From positions 310,001 to 374,000 of the forward strand of contig NZ_FZNT01000003.1 in the NCBI RefSeq assembly GCF_900188235.1: DNA of 64,000 bases, given 5' to 3'. Origin of the DNA: Lutibacter agarilyticus (GTDB lineage Bacteria; Bacteroidota; Bacteroidia; Flavobacteriales; Flavobacteriaceae). This document shows, in pieces, positions 43,242-52,850 of the stretch. The notes under the pieces are model-generated. The model saw nothing but the letters and a program-made list of their open reading frames with translations. It did no database searches and was not told where the DNA came from. How positions within the stretch are numbered: position 1 is the stretch's first letter; every line of letters starts with the position of its first letter. Both the position numbers and the translations under genes were made by a program.

Positions 43242-44537
43242 TCAAGCAATCCCTGCTACAAATAAATCTTTTTTAGTTGGCACATTATCAGCATAAGCTT
43301 TTATATATTTATTAGCCATACTTGAAATACTAGGATCAACAGCTTTGGCTCTTTTTGCTTTATTAACTGCAGCAACATAAACCATTCTTTTTGAAACCAC
43401 ATCAGTTCCACAAGAGTTTGCACTTGATGCATACATACTTGCTATTAATAAATATGCTTTACCGTTACTTGGAGCGTACTTTAACGCTTCATAGCATAAT
43501 GATCTTGCTTCAGATTTTGCTCCTTTTTTCATTCTATTTTGAGCCACCTTTAATAAATAACCCGATTTTTTATAAGGATCTTGTTCTTGCTCAACAGCTT
43601 GCTTAAAGTACTCTGTAGCTTTAGTCGTTTCGCCATTTTTCATTAAAATACCTGCATAGAAAACTGATGCTTGAGGTGATGGATCAGCTTTTACATAAGC
43701 TTCAACCAAAGTATCGTAAAAAGGATCATCTGTACATTCTTTATTAAACATTCTTGATACTGCTCTTCTTAACCAAACAGGATCATTTTTGTTACTATCA
43801 AAATTCTTTTTGTTTAAAGGAATTAAGTTTTCACAAGTTGAAATTGCAGATAATCTACTATCTAAACCAGATTCAATTTGCTCTAAAGCCGTTAAGTTTT
43901 GTTGATATATACCTCTGTTCTTCTTGTCTTTAGCACTTAATGTTAAAGAATCTTTAGCATTAATACCATCAATTCTTTTGAAATATGATGTTCTTTTTAA
44001 TTCAACACCTTCAATTACTTCATCATAAGTATCAAAAACTAATTGAGGATTTGTTTCTTTATTTCTATCCATAACTCCATCAAAATATCTTAGAATGTTT
44101 TTTCCAGACATATCTGTAGGATTTATTTCAAAAGCTTGTTGTAATAAATTAAATATTTCTTCCTCAGGCGCACCATTACTTGCCATAAAAGTAGCTAAAT
44201 CACTAAATACTTTCGCTTTATCTGAAGGGAAATGATCTAAACGCTGCATATACACCCTTTTTACAAGTTGCTTTCCTAGTTCTTTTTCTGCAGGTGATGC
44301 TTTACTAAATTTATTTTTAGCAATAACTGCTCCATATTTGTAAATATTTACAGAAAGTTTTGGGCAGTTGTCCATACACCACATCCAATTATCGAATGCT
44401 TGATCGTACTTCTTTGCTTTGTATTCTCCTTTAAATAAATTGTATTTAATATTACATTCATCAGCCGCTTGTGAAAAAACAATTGGAGCTGTTGCAATAA
44501 AAAATAAAAAAGTAAAAATTTGCTTCATGTTTTTCAT
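43242..44537 (-). CDS. Secreted TPR-repeat protein
   Basis: 431 residues with a signal peptide (IATAPIVFSQA, cut near residue 23). Helical tetratricopeptide-like repeats run through the rest; clear examples are PSPQASVFYAGILMKNGETT near 297 and APSNGKAYLLIASMYAS near 361. Several cysteines are scattered (CNIKY, CMDNCP, CENL, CTDD, CGTD), consistent with an oxidising compartment. Likely periplasmic scaffold; no further assignment possible. An ATG at 44528 gives a start three residues later. Next to an outer-membrane protein gene 17 bases upstream. Confidence 0.75.
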   Translation of the reverse strand: MKNMKQIFTFLFFIATAPIVFSQAADECNIKYNLFKGEYKAKKYDQAFDNWMWCMDNCPKLSVNIYKYGAVIAKNKFSKASPAEKELGKQLVKRVYMQRLDHFPSDKAKVFSDLATFMASNGAPEEEIFNLLQQAFEINPTDMSGKNILRYFDGVMDRNKETNPQLVFDTYDEVIEGVELKRTSYFKRIDGINAKDSLTLSAKDKKNRGIYQQNLTALEQIESGLDSRLSAISTCENLIPLNKKNFDSNKNDPVWLRRAVSRMFNKECTDDPFYDTLVEAYVKADPSPQASVFYAGILMKNGETTKATEYFKQAVEQEQDPYKKSGYLLKVAQNRMKKGAKSEARSLCYEALKYAPSNGKAYLLIASMYASSANSCGTDVVSKRMVYVAAVNKAKRAKAVDPSISSMANKYIKAYADNVPTKKDLFVAGIA

Positions 44538-44554
44538 CGTCCTATTTTGTTAGA

Positions 44555-45841
44555 TTAATTAATTTGTCTTTTTTGAAACCATTTATCATTAAGAGATAAA
44601 CTCATTCTAAAATTTATAAAATTCTCTTGTACTAAGTTACTTTCTGTTTTTCCTCTTTTTCCAAATTCAAATCCAAAATTCAAATTTGATAGTTGTTGTT
44701 TACCTACTGGTAAGCCTACACCAAAAGATATGCCAATATTGTTTACTTCCTCAAAATTATTTCCATTCTTTTCACCATCAATCATTAAACCTGAGTTTTC
44801 CATATAAAAACCAGCCCTATATGTAACTCTATTCCAGTAACTTAATATTGAATTGTATTTTGGCGTATAAAATCCTCCTACAGCAAATTTGCTATAATCT
44901 GAGAACTGCACATTTGGACTATTATATATACTTCCTCTAAATTCAGCTGCTTTTTGAAATGAATAATCTACACCTGCATACCACTTATTATCTCTTCCTA
45001 CACCAACACCAACTGTAGATTTTAATGGATTTTTAAAATTACTGAAATTCGTATTATTTAAAATAGTGTCTTTAGCTATACTGGTAGATAATGGATTTAC
45101 AGTGTATAAGTATTCCTTTTCTTTAGCTTCAATATCGTTTCCTAAAATAAAACTACCCCCAGCGTATACTTGCGTAAAATCGCTTATTTTAGTTGTATAT
45201 TGAAAACCTGCATTTAATTTAAACCCCGAAATATTAGAAATGGTTTCATATTTAGTAGCAAGTGTAGCATCTACTACTTTATTTACTATACTATTTGTTA
45301 TTTTCCCAAAAACATAATCTCCTTGCAAGCCTAAATTTAATCCTTTTACAGGTGAGTAACCAAAACCTAAAAACACTCTACTTGTTCCTCCTTCACCTTT
45401 AAAAGAACTTACATCAAGTATATTTCCATCATCATCATAGTTTATAGACAATAAATTATAACCAACTGAAGTATTTGGAAGTAATCCAAATGAAACACCT
45501 CCTTTTTCTCCTACATTAAATCCCATAGCCATATATGAAAGATAGGTTGCTGCAGCACTTTGAGTTTCTCCATTTTGCTTAGCCCACGAATTTTTACTTA
45601 CCAAACCTAAAGTGTAGTTTGTGAATTGTAAAGCTGCATTTGCAGCTGGATTTGATAAATTTATTCGATGTGATTCTCCTAAAGCAACACCTACTCCTGC
45701 CATACTTAATTGCTCTGAGGTTGCCGAATTATTTTTATCGCCAATACCAAAAAAAGAGTAAACTGAAGTGTTATTTATTTGAGAAAAACTACTTGCAGAT
45801 ATAAATAGCGTTATAATTACAACTATTATTTTTTTAATCAT
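44555..45841 (-). CDS. Outer-membrane beta-barrel protein, FadL-like look
   Basis: 428 residues, signal peptide ending SASSFSQ. The start of the mature protein (NNTSVYSFFGIGDKNNSATSEQLSMAGVGVAL, with NLSNPAANAAL following) is typical of the FadL/PorV-like barrels of Bacteroidota, in which a plug segment precedes about fourteen strands. Function (hydrophobic substrate uptake or secretion-associated) cannot be settled. It lies between coaX (3 bases) and the TPR gene (17 bases), so the three genes share one transcript. Confidence 0.7.
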   Translation of the reverse strand: MIKKIIVVIITLFISASSFSQINNTSVYSFFGIGDKNNSATSEQLSMAGVGVALGESHRINLSNPAANAALQFTNYTLGLVSKNSWAKQNGETQSAAATYLSYMAMGFNVGEKGGVSFGLLPNTSVGYNLLSINYDDDGNILDVSSFKGEGGTSRVFLGFGYSPVKGLNLGLQGDYVFGKITNSIVNKVVDATLATKYETISNISGFKLNAGFQYTTKISDFTQVYAGGSFILGNDIEAKEKEYLYTVNPLSTSIAKDTILNNTNFSNFKNPLKSTVGVGVGRDNKWYAGVDYSFQKAAEFRGSIYNSPNVQFSDYSKFAVGGFYTPKYNSILSYWNRVTYRAGFYMENSGLMIDGEKNGNNFEEVNNIGISFGVGLPVGKQQLSNLNFGFEFGKRGKTESNLVQENFINFRMSLSLNDKWFQKRQIN

Positions 45842-45844
45842 TTA

Positions 45845-46567
45845 TTATAAATTATAGGTCAAAATCCTGTTCAATCCATCCAATAAAAAATTTGGATTGG
45901 CAAATATGCTATTTTTTAATCTATTTGCCAAGAATTTAACGTCTCCACCTGTTAAAACTACTGTTAAATCTTGATTTTTTTCTTTATACTGATTTATTGT
46001 TCCATCAATTTCACTTATAACACCGTTTATTACACCCGAATGTATACTGTTAACTGTTGAATCTCCTATCAATTTAACTGGAAATTGAGGTTCTAGTATA
46101 GGTAATTTTTCAGTAAAAACATTCAAAGCCTTATAACGCATACGAATTCCAGGAGAAATTCCACCTCCAAAATATTCAGTTTTAGCATTTACATAATCAT
46201 ACGTAATACAAGTACCTGCATCAATAATTAAAACGTTTTTATTTGGATAGTTTTTTACAGCAGATGAAACCAATGCAATTCTGTCTACACCTAACGTTTT
46301 TGGACTAGCATATTCGTTTTTGAAAGGGATTTTTGTGTTAGAATTCAAGATTATTAGCTTAATTTTAGATTTCAACTCAATAATTTCACTTTTTTTTACT
46401 GCACCTACAAAAGAAATTATTGCAGCAACGCAGTTAAATTTTTCAGCAATACTTAGTGCATTACCAGCAATGTTTACGTGTGTAAATATTTCATTATGAA
46501 TTAATTCACTATTTTTATAAACAGCCATTTTAACTCTCGTATTCCCAACATCAATAATTAAGTTCAT
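45845..46567 (-). CDS. coaX: Type III pantothenate kinase
   Basis: First step of coenzyme A synthesis, ATP-dependent phosphorylation of pantothenate, by the CoaX type that feedback by CoA does not inhibit. The ASKHA-fold motifs are present: DVGNTRVKMAVYK at the N-terminus, SPKTLGVDRIAL with the catalytic Asp, LIIDAGTCITYDYV and GGGISPGIRMRYKAL. Length 240 is normal. First gene of a coaX, barrel protein, TPR protein unit. Confidence 0.95.
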   Translation of the reverse strand: MNLIIDVGNTRVKMAVYKNSELIHNEIFTHVNIAGNALSIAEKFNCVAAIISFVGAVKKSEIIELKSKIKLIILNSNTKIPFKNEYASPKTLGVDRIALVSSAVKNYPNKNVLIIDAGTCITYDYVNAKTEYFGGGISPGIRMRYKALNVFTEKLPILEPQFPVKLIGDSTVNSIHSGVINGVISEIDGTINQYKEKNQDLTVVLTGGDVKFLANRLKNSIFANPNFLLDGLNRILTYNL

Positions 46568-46616
46568 TTCCTTTTTTTTTCAAGCTATAAAAATACAACA
46601 GATTTTTTTAAAATTG

Positions 46617-46649
46617 TTTGGATTAATCTAAAAAATGAATGTATATTTG
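46617..46649 (+). promoter_or_regulatory. Promoter of tRNA-Phe
   Basis: TTTG at 46617-46620, 21-base spacer, TATATTTG at 46642-46649, 16 bases before the tRNA. Confidence 0.65.
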
Positions 46650-46665
46650 CAACCGCTAAGGCAAT

Positions 46666-46738
46666 GGTACCTTAGCTCAGTTGGTAGAGCAAAGGACTGA
46701 AAATCCTTGTGTCCCTGGTTCGATTCCTGGAGGTACCA
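46666..46738 (+). tRNA. tRNA-Phe (GAA)
   Basis: Acceptor stem GGTACCT pairing with AGGTACC, D-arm TAGCTCAGTTGGTAGAGC, anticodon loop CTGAAAA with anticodon GAA, T-loop GGTTCGATTCC, discriminator A. CCA not encoded. Confidence 0.96.
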
Positions 46739-46741
46739 CTT

Positions 46742-46776
46742 AAAAACCCTATAAACGTAATTTTTATAGGGTTTTT
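46742..46776 (+). terminator. Terminator of tRNA-Phe
   Basis: 14-bp stem AAAAACCCTATAAA / TTTATAGGGTTTTT with a seven-base loop and T-tract, four bases after the tRNA. The 250 bases from here to the histidine kinase stop hold only a weak hairpin (near 46937-46960) and no gene. Confidence 0.85.
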
Positions 46777-47027
46777 TTATCTTAAAACATATAGCTAAAA
46801 AGCTGATTTAGAGAGTTAATTGAAATAATATTTAGATTTTTTAGAATAAAGAACCTTTAATAATAATTATTTAAAACTAATATAGTTAACCTTCCAAAAT
46901 TGTTAATTAACCCCTTCGATTTAGTTAAGTGCTTTAAAAGAAGAAGTAATGCTTCTTTTTTTAAAGATCAAAAACTATAACCCAAAGAAAAATCTACGGG
47001 CTTAATCATTTTAGGCTTAACTTTATT

Positions 47028-49304
47028 TTAGGAATTTGGGTATTTCATTTTCAAATAACCATCTAACACCGTATTTAAACGCTCACTGCTTATTGGTTTT
47101 GAAATAAAATCATCACACCCAACTAATTTTGCATTATCTTTTTGCTCATTCGTAGAGTAAGCTGTTAAAGCTAGAACTGGAATCTCTGAATTTAACTCTT
47201 TTATTAGCTTTGTAGCTTCATAACCATCCATTATTGGCATTTTTAAATCCATTAACACCATATCAAAATCTGAGTTATTTTTAAATAACTGAACAGCTTC
47301 TTCTCCATTTTTCGCATGCTGTATAACACACCCTAAACTATACTTTTGCTCTAATAAAGCTTCTAAATACAATGCATTAACCTCTTCATCTTCTACCATT
47401 AAAAACATTGGTATATTCTTTGCATCAACTTCTACATCATTAATATATACAGGATTATATGGAAGAACCACAAAAAAAGTAGAGCCACTTTCTTTGCTTG
47501 AATTTAATTTTATTTGACCTCCTAATAATTCTACATTCTCTTTTACTATTGACAATCCAAGACCTAATCCTCCTGTTTTTTTAGTTAAATCTTTTTCAAC
47601 CTGAGAGAAACGCTCAAAAATAGATTCATGGTTACATTCTTCAATCCCAATTCCAGTATCTTTTATATACATTTCAATTTTACCATCATTAACTTCGTAA
47701 CCAAATTCTACAAAACCTTCGTTTGTATATTTTAAGGCGTTTTCAACCAGATTTGTTATTATTTTATTCAGTTTTGAAGTATCTGTATGCACTGTACTTT
47801 TTCTATCAGAAAGTCCTTTCTTTAAATAAATAGGTATTTTGTTTTCTTTTGCTTTCAATTCAAAAATTGAAAAGATTTCCATTAATAAGTCATTTAAACA
47901 AACTTCTTCTTTAAACACTTTTACTTGACGTGTATCTAAACTAGATATTTCAAGAATATCATCAATAATGTGCAATAATTGCTTACCACTATTTTGTATT
48001 ATATTTACAAAACTATTTCTTTTTTCACTACTTAAATTGGGGTCACTTAACATATCTGAAAACCCTAAAATACCATTCATTGGGGTTCGAATTTCATGTG
48101 ACATATTATTTAAAAACTCTGTTTTCAATAAGTTACTATATTCCGCTTGTTCTTTTGCTTTTTTAATTTCTTCAATAAAATTTAAACGCTCATTAACATT
48201 TCTCATAATACCAAGATTCCCAATCCACTCTCCTCTTGTATTTAAAAGTTTGGTTCCAAAAGTTTCACCAGCAAATATTTGATTGTTTTTATTTTTGTAA
48301 TTAACTATATAAAACTCATTATTAGCCTTAAGAGCTTCAGAAAAAACCTTTTCTCCTTTCGATTTATAATCCTCAATGCTCGCATAAAATATAGAGGTGT
48401 TTTCCCCCATTACTTCACTTGGCAAATAACCAAATGTATTTTCAACACCCTTATTTGCTAAAACTATATTGCGATTCTTATCGGTTATCACTATAGCATC
48501 TGTTAGTGAGTTAAACATTACTTCAAACAATAGCTTTTGCTCACTCAGCATTTCTTCATTCATTTTTTTTGATGAAATATCCTCTTTAATTGCTAAATAA
48601 CTTATAATTTTACATTCTTCATTTTTTACAGGTGAAATTGTGGCTTGCTCCCAAAATATTTTCCCTTCTTTACTTTTATTTATTAGCTCACCAGACCATA
48701 CTCCACCATTAGAAATGGTTTCCCACATTTCTTTATAAAATGATGCATCTTGTCTACCGGAATTCAAAATTCTTGGGTTAACACCCAACGCTTCTTGTGC
48801 AGAATAGCCTGTTATTTCACTAAATTTAGGGTTAGTATATTCTATATTACCATCAGTATCAGTAATAACAATGGAGTTACCACTTTGCTCAACTGCTACT
48901 TTTAATTTATTAATTTCAAGCTCCTGAGAATCTACTCTTCCCTTTATTTTATTAATCTCATCAATTTCATAAACAAACCATTTTTTTACAATTAAAAATA
49001 ATATCAACAAGACAACTATTAAATTAATAATTTTTGGGATAAAAACAATTTTTGGATCACCTAGAAAATTAAAAACACTTATTGGAAGAAGACCTGAATA
49101 TGAAGTATACCAAGCACCAAAATACACACTCTCAAAAAAGGATCTAAAAGCGTCAATAGCTAAAATCACTAACAGTAATTTAAACAATTTACCATACTCT
49201 TTTAAGGCTCTAATTTTAACTATATAAAATATAAATACAGCCGCCCAAACAATTATTAAAACCCAATATACAACAGGGGTAGCATAATTAAAGAAATCTT
49301 TCAT
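47028..49304 (-). CDS. Hybrid sensor histidine kinase with two PAS domains
   Basis: 758 residues. Three N-terminal membrane helices (about 10-110), a coiled coil, PAS domain 1 (about 132-250; NSIVITDTDGNIEYTNPKFS), PAS 2 (about 260-380; DAIVITDKNRNIVLANKG), HisKA with the phosphorylated His403 in FLNNMSHEIRTPMNG, HATPase_c (N box NLVENALKYT, GLGLSIVKEN), and a receiver domain with the acceptor Asp686 in VLMDLKMP. No output domain and no neighbouring response regulator are visible, so phosphate is probably passed to a separate HPt protein. The signal and target are unknown. Confidence 0.93.
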   Translation of the reverse strand: MKDFFNYATPVVYWVLIIVWAAVFIFYIVKIRALKEYGKLFKLLLVILAIDAFRSFFESVYFGAWYTSYSGLLPISVFNFLGDPKIVFIPKIINLIVVLLILFLIVKKWFVYEIDEINKIKGRVDSQELEINKLKVAVEQSGNSIVITDTDGNIEYTNPKFSEITGYSAQEALGVNPRILNSGRQDASFYKEMWETISNGGVWSGELINKSKEGKIFWEQATISPVKNEECKIISYLAIKEDISSKKMNEEMLSEQKLLFEVMFNSLTDAIVITDKNRNIVLANKGVENTFGYLPSEVMGENTSIFYASIEDYKSKGEKVFSEALKANNEFYIVNYKNKNNQIFAGETFGTKLLNTRGEWIGNLGIMRNVNERLNFIEEIKKAKEQAEYSNLLKTEFLNNMSHEIRTPMNGILGFSDMLSDPNLSSEKRNSFVNIIQNSGKQLLHIIDDILEISSLDTRQVKVFKEEVCLNDLLMEIFSIFELKAKENKIPIYLKKGLSDRKSTVHTDTSKLNKIITNLVENALKYTNEGFVEFGYEVNDGKIEMYIKDTGIGIEECNHESIFERFSQVEKDLTKKTGGLGLGLSIVKENVELLGGQIKLNSSKESGSTFFVVLPYNPVYINDVEVDAKNIPMFLMVEDEEVNALYLEALLEQKYSLGCVIQHAKNGEEAVQLFKNNSDFDMVLMDLKMPIMDGYEATKLIKELNSEIPVLALTAYSTNEQKDNAKLVGCDDFISKPISSERLNTVLDGYLKMKYPNS

Positions 49305-49470
49305 ATTAGGAAAATAAACAACTTAAATTTAGTTAAATAATCTTATAAAAGGTAACATCTTTCATATTTATTTTATGATTAAACTTTATTTTGAAAGGAA
49401 TGAACGTTTATTCTTCAAATAAACCTTCTTAAAACAACCGAGAATTTCATGTAGTAATTTCATTAAATTA

Positions 49471-49504
49471 AAAAAGCTGCAAGTAAAAATACTTGCAGCT
49501 TTTT
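49471..49504 (-). terminator. Terminator of the small acidic protein gene
   Basis: 14-bp stem AAAAAGCTGCAAGT / ACTTGCAGCTTTTT, six-base loop; the A-run on the plus strand gives the T-tract on the minus strand. Confidence 0.85.
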
Positions 49505-49521
49505 TAATTTAGATGATAGAA

Positions 49522-49809
49522 TTATTTATCATCATCATCTAAATCTACTTCACCTAAATCAATTTCTTCAACAATATCAGGTACAATTGAGTCTTCGTCA
49601 TGACTTTCCATACTATCAACCAATTCATCACTAATTTTAACCAAATATATGGTATCCTCTGTTTTAACCTCTACTGCATCAACATACTGCCCTTTTGGGT
49701 TTGTAAAGTGAATAACATCCCGTATCCCGTACCCGTCAGGGAATTTTTCAACCAATAAATTTAATATTTCTGGTGTTAGCTTTTTATAATCAACTATTAC
49801 TCGCTTCAA
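49522..49809 (-). CDS. Small acidic conserved protein of unknown function
   Basis: 95 residues beginning at a TTG codon (49809). A compact N-terminal part (DYKKLTPEILNLLVEKFPDG and YGIRDVIHFTNPKGQYVDAV) is followed by a very acidic tail (EEIDLGEVDLDDDDK). It looks like a widespread Bacteroidota protein that databases sometimes mislabel DNA primase; I see no primase motif. The acidic tail suggests an RNA-polymerase- or nucleic-acid-mimic type interaction, but this is only an impression. Flanked by terminators on both sides, so it forms its own unit. Confidence 0.7.
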   Translation of the reverse strand: MKRVIVDYKKLTPEILNLLVEKFPDGYGIRDVIHFTNPKGQYVDAVEVKTEDTIYLVKISDELVDSMESHDEDSIVPDIVEEIDLGEVDLDDDDK

Positions 49810-49966
49810 AATAAAACAGTTATAAATTATACAATTATCTTTAATTTCATCTCAATTTACTAGAAATGATTTTTTCAAATATATAAAAATAATTTTACCA
49901 AAAAATAAATTGTTGATTATAAATAACTTTTTTTTAACCACCTAAACAACAGTTGTTTAAAAATTT

Positions 49967-49990
49967 AAAGCCAAGATTTCTCTTGGCTTT
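49967..49990 (-). terminator. Terminator of the pseudouridine synthase gene
   Basis: Stem AAAGCCAAGA / TCTTGGCTTT with a four-base loop, 22 bases after the stop codon. Confidence 0.75.
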
Positions 49991-50012
49991 AAATAAAATA
50001 TTTTAAAAAATA

Positions 50013-50876
50013 TTATAACATTTTTAAATTGTTTACTTCCATTTCAGTTAAATGCCTCCAGTGACCTCTTGGCAAGTCTTTTTTAGTTAAACCTGCAAAA
50101 ACTACACGATCTAACTTTACAACACTATAATTAAAGTGTTCAAAAATTCTACGAACAATTCTATTTCTTCCTGAATGAATTTTTACTCCAACTTCGCTTT
50201 TAGGCTGATTAACAATATAAGAAATCTCATCTACCAACACACGTTTATCATCTAACATAAATCCTTCAGCAATTTTATTTAAATCGCTCATCGCTAATTT
50301 TTTATCTAAACTAGCATGATATAATTTTTGAATGTTATGTTTTGGATGGGTTAATTTTTTTGCCATTTCACCATCATTGGTAAACAACAATAAACCTGTT
50401 GTATTTCTATCTAACCTTCCTACTGGGTAAATACGTTCTTTTGAAGCAGCACCAACAAGTTCCATGACTGTTTTACGTCCACGATCATCATCCATTGTTG
50501 TAATAAAATTCTTTGGTTTATTCAACAATACGTATCGTTTTTTTTCAGGACTAATCAGCGAACCATCAAATCTAACCTCATCAGTTACTTTTACTTTATA
50601 ACCCATTTCAGTTATAATTTTACCATTTACGGCAGCACTACCAGCAGCAATGTATACATCAGCTTCGCGACGTGAACATATTCCTGAATTTGAAATGTAT
50701 TTGTTTAAACGGATTCCATCTACTTCTGGATCAGAAGTTTTTTGTGGTTTTGGTGAAGGTTTTTCACGCGTATCGCTTGAGAATTTCTTTTTATTATCAA
50801 ACTTTCTTTTAAAAGTAGTTTGAGGTTTCTTTTTTCCTGGTTGTCGTCCTCCCGACGAGTTTCTATTTGAATTCAT
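50013..50876 (-). CDS. rRNA pseudouridine synthase, RluB/RsuA family
   Basis: 287 residues. A basic, disordered N-terminal tail (about 1-50, GGRQPGKKKPQTTFKRKFDN) leads into an S4 RNA-binding domain (about 53-110; LNKYISNSGICSRREADVYI) and the RsuA/RluB catalytic domain with GRLDRNTTGLLLFTNDGEMA holding the catalytic Asp. The basic tail is typical of Bacteroidota members. RluB against RsuA cannot be decided by eye; RluB modifies helix 80 of 23S rRNA. A promoter with TTG-N16-TACTTTTG lies just upstream. Confidence 0.88.
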   Translation of the reverse strand: MNSNRNSSGGRQPGKKKPQTTFKRKFDNKKKFSSDTREKPSPKPQKTSDPEVDGIRLNKYISNSGICSRREADVYIAAGSAAVNGKIITEMGYKVKVTDEVRFDGSLISPEKKRYVLLNKPKNFITTMDDDRGRKTVMELVGAASKERIYPVGRLDRNTTGLLLFTNDGEMAKKLTHPKHNIQKLYHASLDKKLAMSDLNKIAEGFMLDDKRVLVDEISYIVNQPKSEVGVKIHSGRNRIVRRIFEHFNYSVVKLDRVVFAGLTKKDLPRGHWRHLTEMEVNNLKML

Positions 50877-50892
50877 TATTCTTAATTTTTTG

Positions 50893-50919
50893 CAAAAGTA
50901 ATTCTAATTCTTTTAACAA
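50893..50919 (-). promoter_or_regulatory. Promoter of the pseudouridine synthase gene
   Basis: Minus strand TTG (50919-50917), 16 bases, TACTTTTG (50900-50893), 17 bases before the ATG. Confidence 0.5.
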
Positions 50920-50934
50920 TTGATAATTAAGACC

Positions 50935-51870
50935 TTATTTTAACAAAATTCTATTTATTATAATTGAATAATCTATTAACGCTAAGCTAAATACCCCTGC
51001 AACAATTAATAATTTTAGCAGTATGTGAAGCATTCCATAATTTCGTTTGTTTTTATAAAACCACAGCAATCCTAAAAAAATAAGCAACACAACAAATACG
51101 GTATAAAAGTAATATTTCATATCGCCAATTTCAGGATACTGCATTAAAAAGTAAATTGGATTTAAGGTTAAAACTACCAATACTGATATTAATATTTTTG
51201 TAAAATGTTCTCCATATTTTACTGCTATTGTTTGGTAATTTTGTGCAAAATTCCCTTTTAAATTCACCAAATCTTTTACCAACTCTCTAATTAATAAAAT
51301 GAAGAATAAAAAGGCCGCATGTGTAAAAATAATTTCAGAAAAGTTTTTATAATACACAAATATGGCAAAAAATGGTAAAATAGCTAAAACAGCTGCAGAT
51401 AATAGTCCGGCTAAAGGGTATCTTTTTAGTTTGTGTGAATACAACCAAATTAGAAAAATGTAAATTGCAAAAAAAAGTGCTGCTCTCCAAGAAACTAAAA
51501 AAGCAATAAGTACTCCTATAAAATTCAGTAAAAAATAAATTTTTAACTTCGTTTTTTGATCTACAATATTATCTATTTTAGATTTAATAGGCTTATTTAT
51601 ACTATCGGTTTCCGCATCATAAAAATTATTGATAATATAGCCCGAAGCTATTACACAAATAGTTGCCAATACAATAAAATACAAGTTAGGATCAAACAAC
51701 ACCTGTTTTAACGTTTGTTCAGGCGAAAAAATAAAAACAGCCGCTAAATATTGCGCAATAACAATCAACAAAATATTATAACCACGTACCACAGAAAACA
51801 AGCTCAATATTTTTATATAAAGAGGTTTTGGTTTCTTTGAGTTTTTTTTGGAAATTTCTAATAAATCCAT
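50935..51870 (-). CDS. UbiA-family prenyltransferase
   Basis: 311 residues with about eight membrane helices. The first aspartate-rich motif NNFYDAETDSINKP and the second RELVKDLVNLKGN define the UbiA superfamily, which transfers isoprenyl chains in the membrane. Relatives here are named geranylgeranylglycerol-phosphate geranylgeranyltransferase, after archaeal ether-lipid enzymes; a true product is not proven. It sits 48 bases after a GHMP kinase of the mevalonate pathway, so it likely uses the isoprenoid made by its neighbours. Confidence 0.8.
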   Translation of the reverse strand: MDLLEISKKNSKKPKPLYIKILSLFSVVRGYNILLIVIAQYLAAVFIFSPEQTLKQVLFDPNLYFIVLATICVIASGYIINNFYDAETDSINKPIKSKIDNIVDQKTKLKIYFLLNFIGVLIAFLVSWRAALFFAIYIFLIWLYSHKLKRYPLAGLLSAAVLAILPFFAIFVYYKNFSEIIFTHAAFLFFILLIRELVKDLVNLKGNFAQNYQTIAVKYGEHFTKILISVLVVLTLNPIYFLMQYPEIGDMKYYFYTVFVVLLIFLGLLWFYKNKRNYGMLHILLKLLIVAGVFSLALIDYSIIINRILLK

Positions 51871-51918
51871 TTAAAAGAGTGAAAGTTCTAAAGAAAATGA
51901 ACCTTCTATTTTAGTAAG

Positions 51919-52845
51919 TTAAAACCTATAAACTAATTCTAGTTTATAATCTTTTAAAATAGTTTTTGTTTTATTAAAATCTTTTGTAAAACCTAAAATG
52001 TAACCACCACCACCCGAGCCGCAAAGCTTCAAGTAATAATCATTCGTCTCAATTCCATGTTGCCAAACTTTATGAAATGCTGAAGGAATCATTGGTTTAA
52101 AATTTTCTAAAACTACTTTTGATAATTGCTTTACATTTCCAAACAACGACTTTACATTTCCGTGTAAGAAATCTTCAATACAAGCATCAGTATGTTTTGC
52201 AAAATCTTCATTCAACATTTTTCTAAAACCTTCGTTTTTCATTTTATTCATAAAAAGAGAAACCATTGGTTCTGTTTCACCAATTATTTCAGAATCTAAT
52301 AAAAACACAGCTCCTTTTCCTTCCTTTTGAGATGGAATTCCTGTTGGTTCTAAATTATCTTTCGAATTAATAAGTATGGGCAAACTTAAATACGAATTTA
52401 ACGGATCTAAACCTGAACTTTTACCGTGAAAAAAAGATTCCATTAATGAAAAAACCTCTTTTAGTTTCAACAGTTTGGCTCTTGTTAAATTTTCTAATAC
52501 AGTTATTTTATTACTGGCATATTTATCGTAAATAGATGCAACCAAAGCTCCTGAACTTCCAACGCCGTATCCTTGAGGAATACTTGAATCAAAATACATG
52601 CCTTCATCTAAATCTTTTCTAAATTCTTGCAAATTAAAAACAACCAAATCTGTTTTTAAATTAGACAAATACGCATAGTATTTATCTAATTTAAGGTTCG
52701 AGTCTTTAGCTATTTCTGAAATTTTATCTGACTTTATTAAAGCTCCTTGGTAACTGTTATACGGAATCGCTAAACCTTTGGAATCTTTTATAATTCCATA
52801 CTCTCCAAAAAGTAAAATTTTTGCGTAAAAAAGTGGTCCTTTCAT
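51919..52845 (-). CDS. GHMP kinase, mevalonate kinase-like
   Basis: 308 residues of the GHMP kinase superfamily: N-terminal KILLFGEYGIIKDSKGLAIP, the ATP-loop PQGYGVGSSGALVASI near 91-106 and the C-terminal CGSGGGGYILGFT. In this phylum such a gene beside mvaD is normally called mevalonate kinase, converting mevalonate to phosphomevalonate. Spacing to mvaD is five bases and the order mvaD-kinase-UbiA repeats in relatives, so these three form an operon. Whether it acts on mevalonate or phosphomevalonate needs activity data because a second GHMP kinase (58716) is also present. Confidence 0.8.
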   Translation of the reverse strand: MKGPLFYAKILLFGEYGIIKDSKGLAIPYNSYQGALIKSDKISEIAKDSNLKLDKYYAYLSNLKTDLVVFNLQEFRKDLDEGMYFDSSIPQGYGVGSSGALVASIYDKYASNKITVLENLTRAKLLKLKEVFSLMESFFHGKSSGLDPLNSYLSLPILINSKDNLEPTGIPSQKEGKGAVFLLDSEIIGETEPMVSLFMNKMKNEGFRKMLNEDFAKHTDACIEDFLHGNVKSLFGNVKQLSKVVLENFKPMIPSAFHKVWQHGIETNDYYLKLCGSGGGGYILGFTKDFNKTKTILKDYKLELVYRF

Positions 52846-52850
52846 AGGTG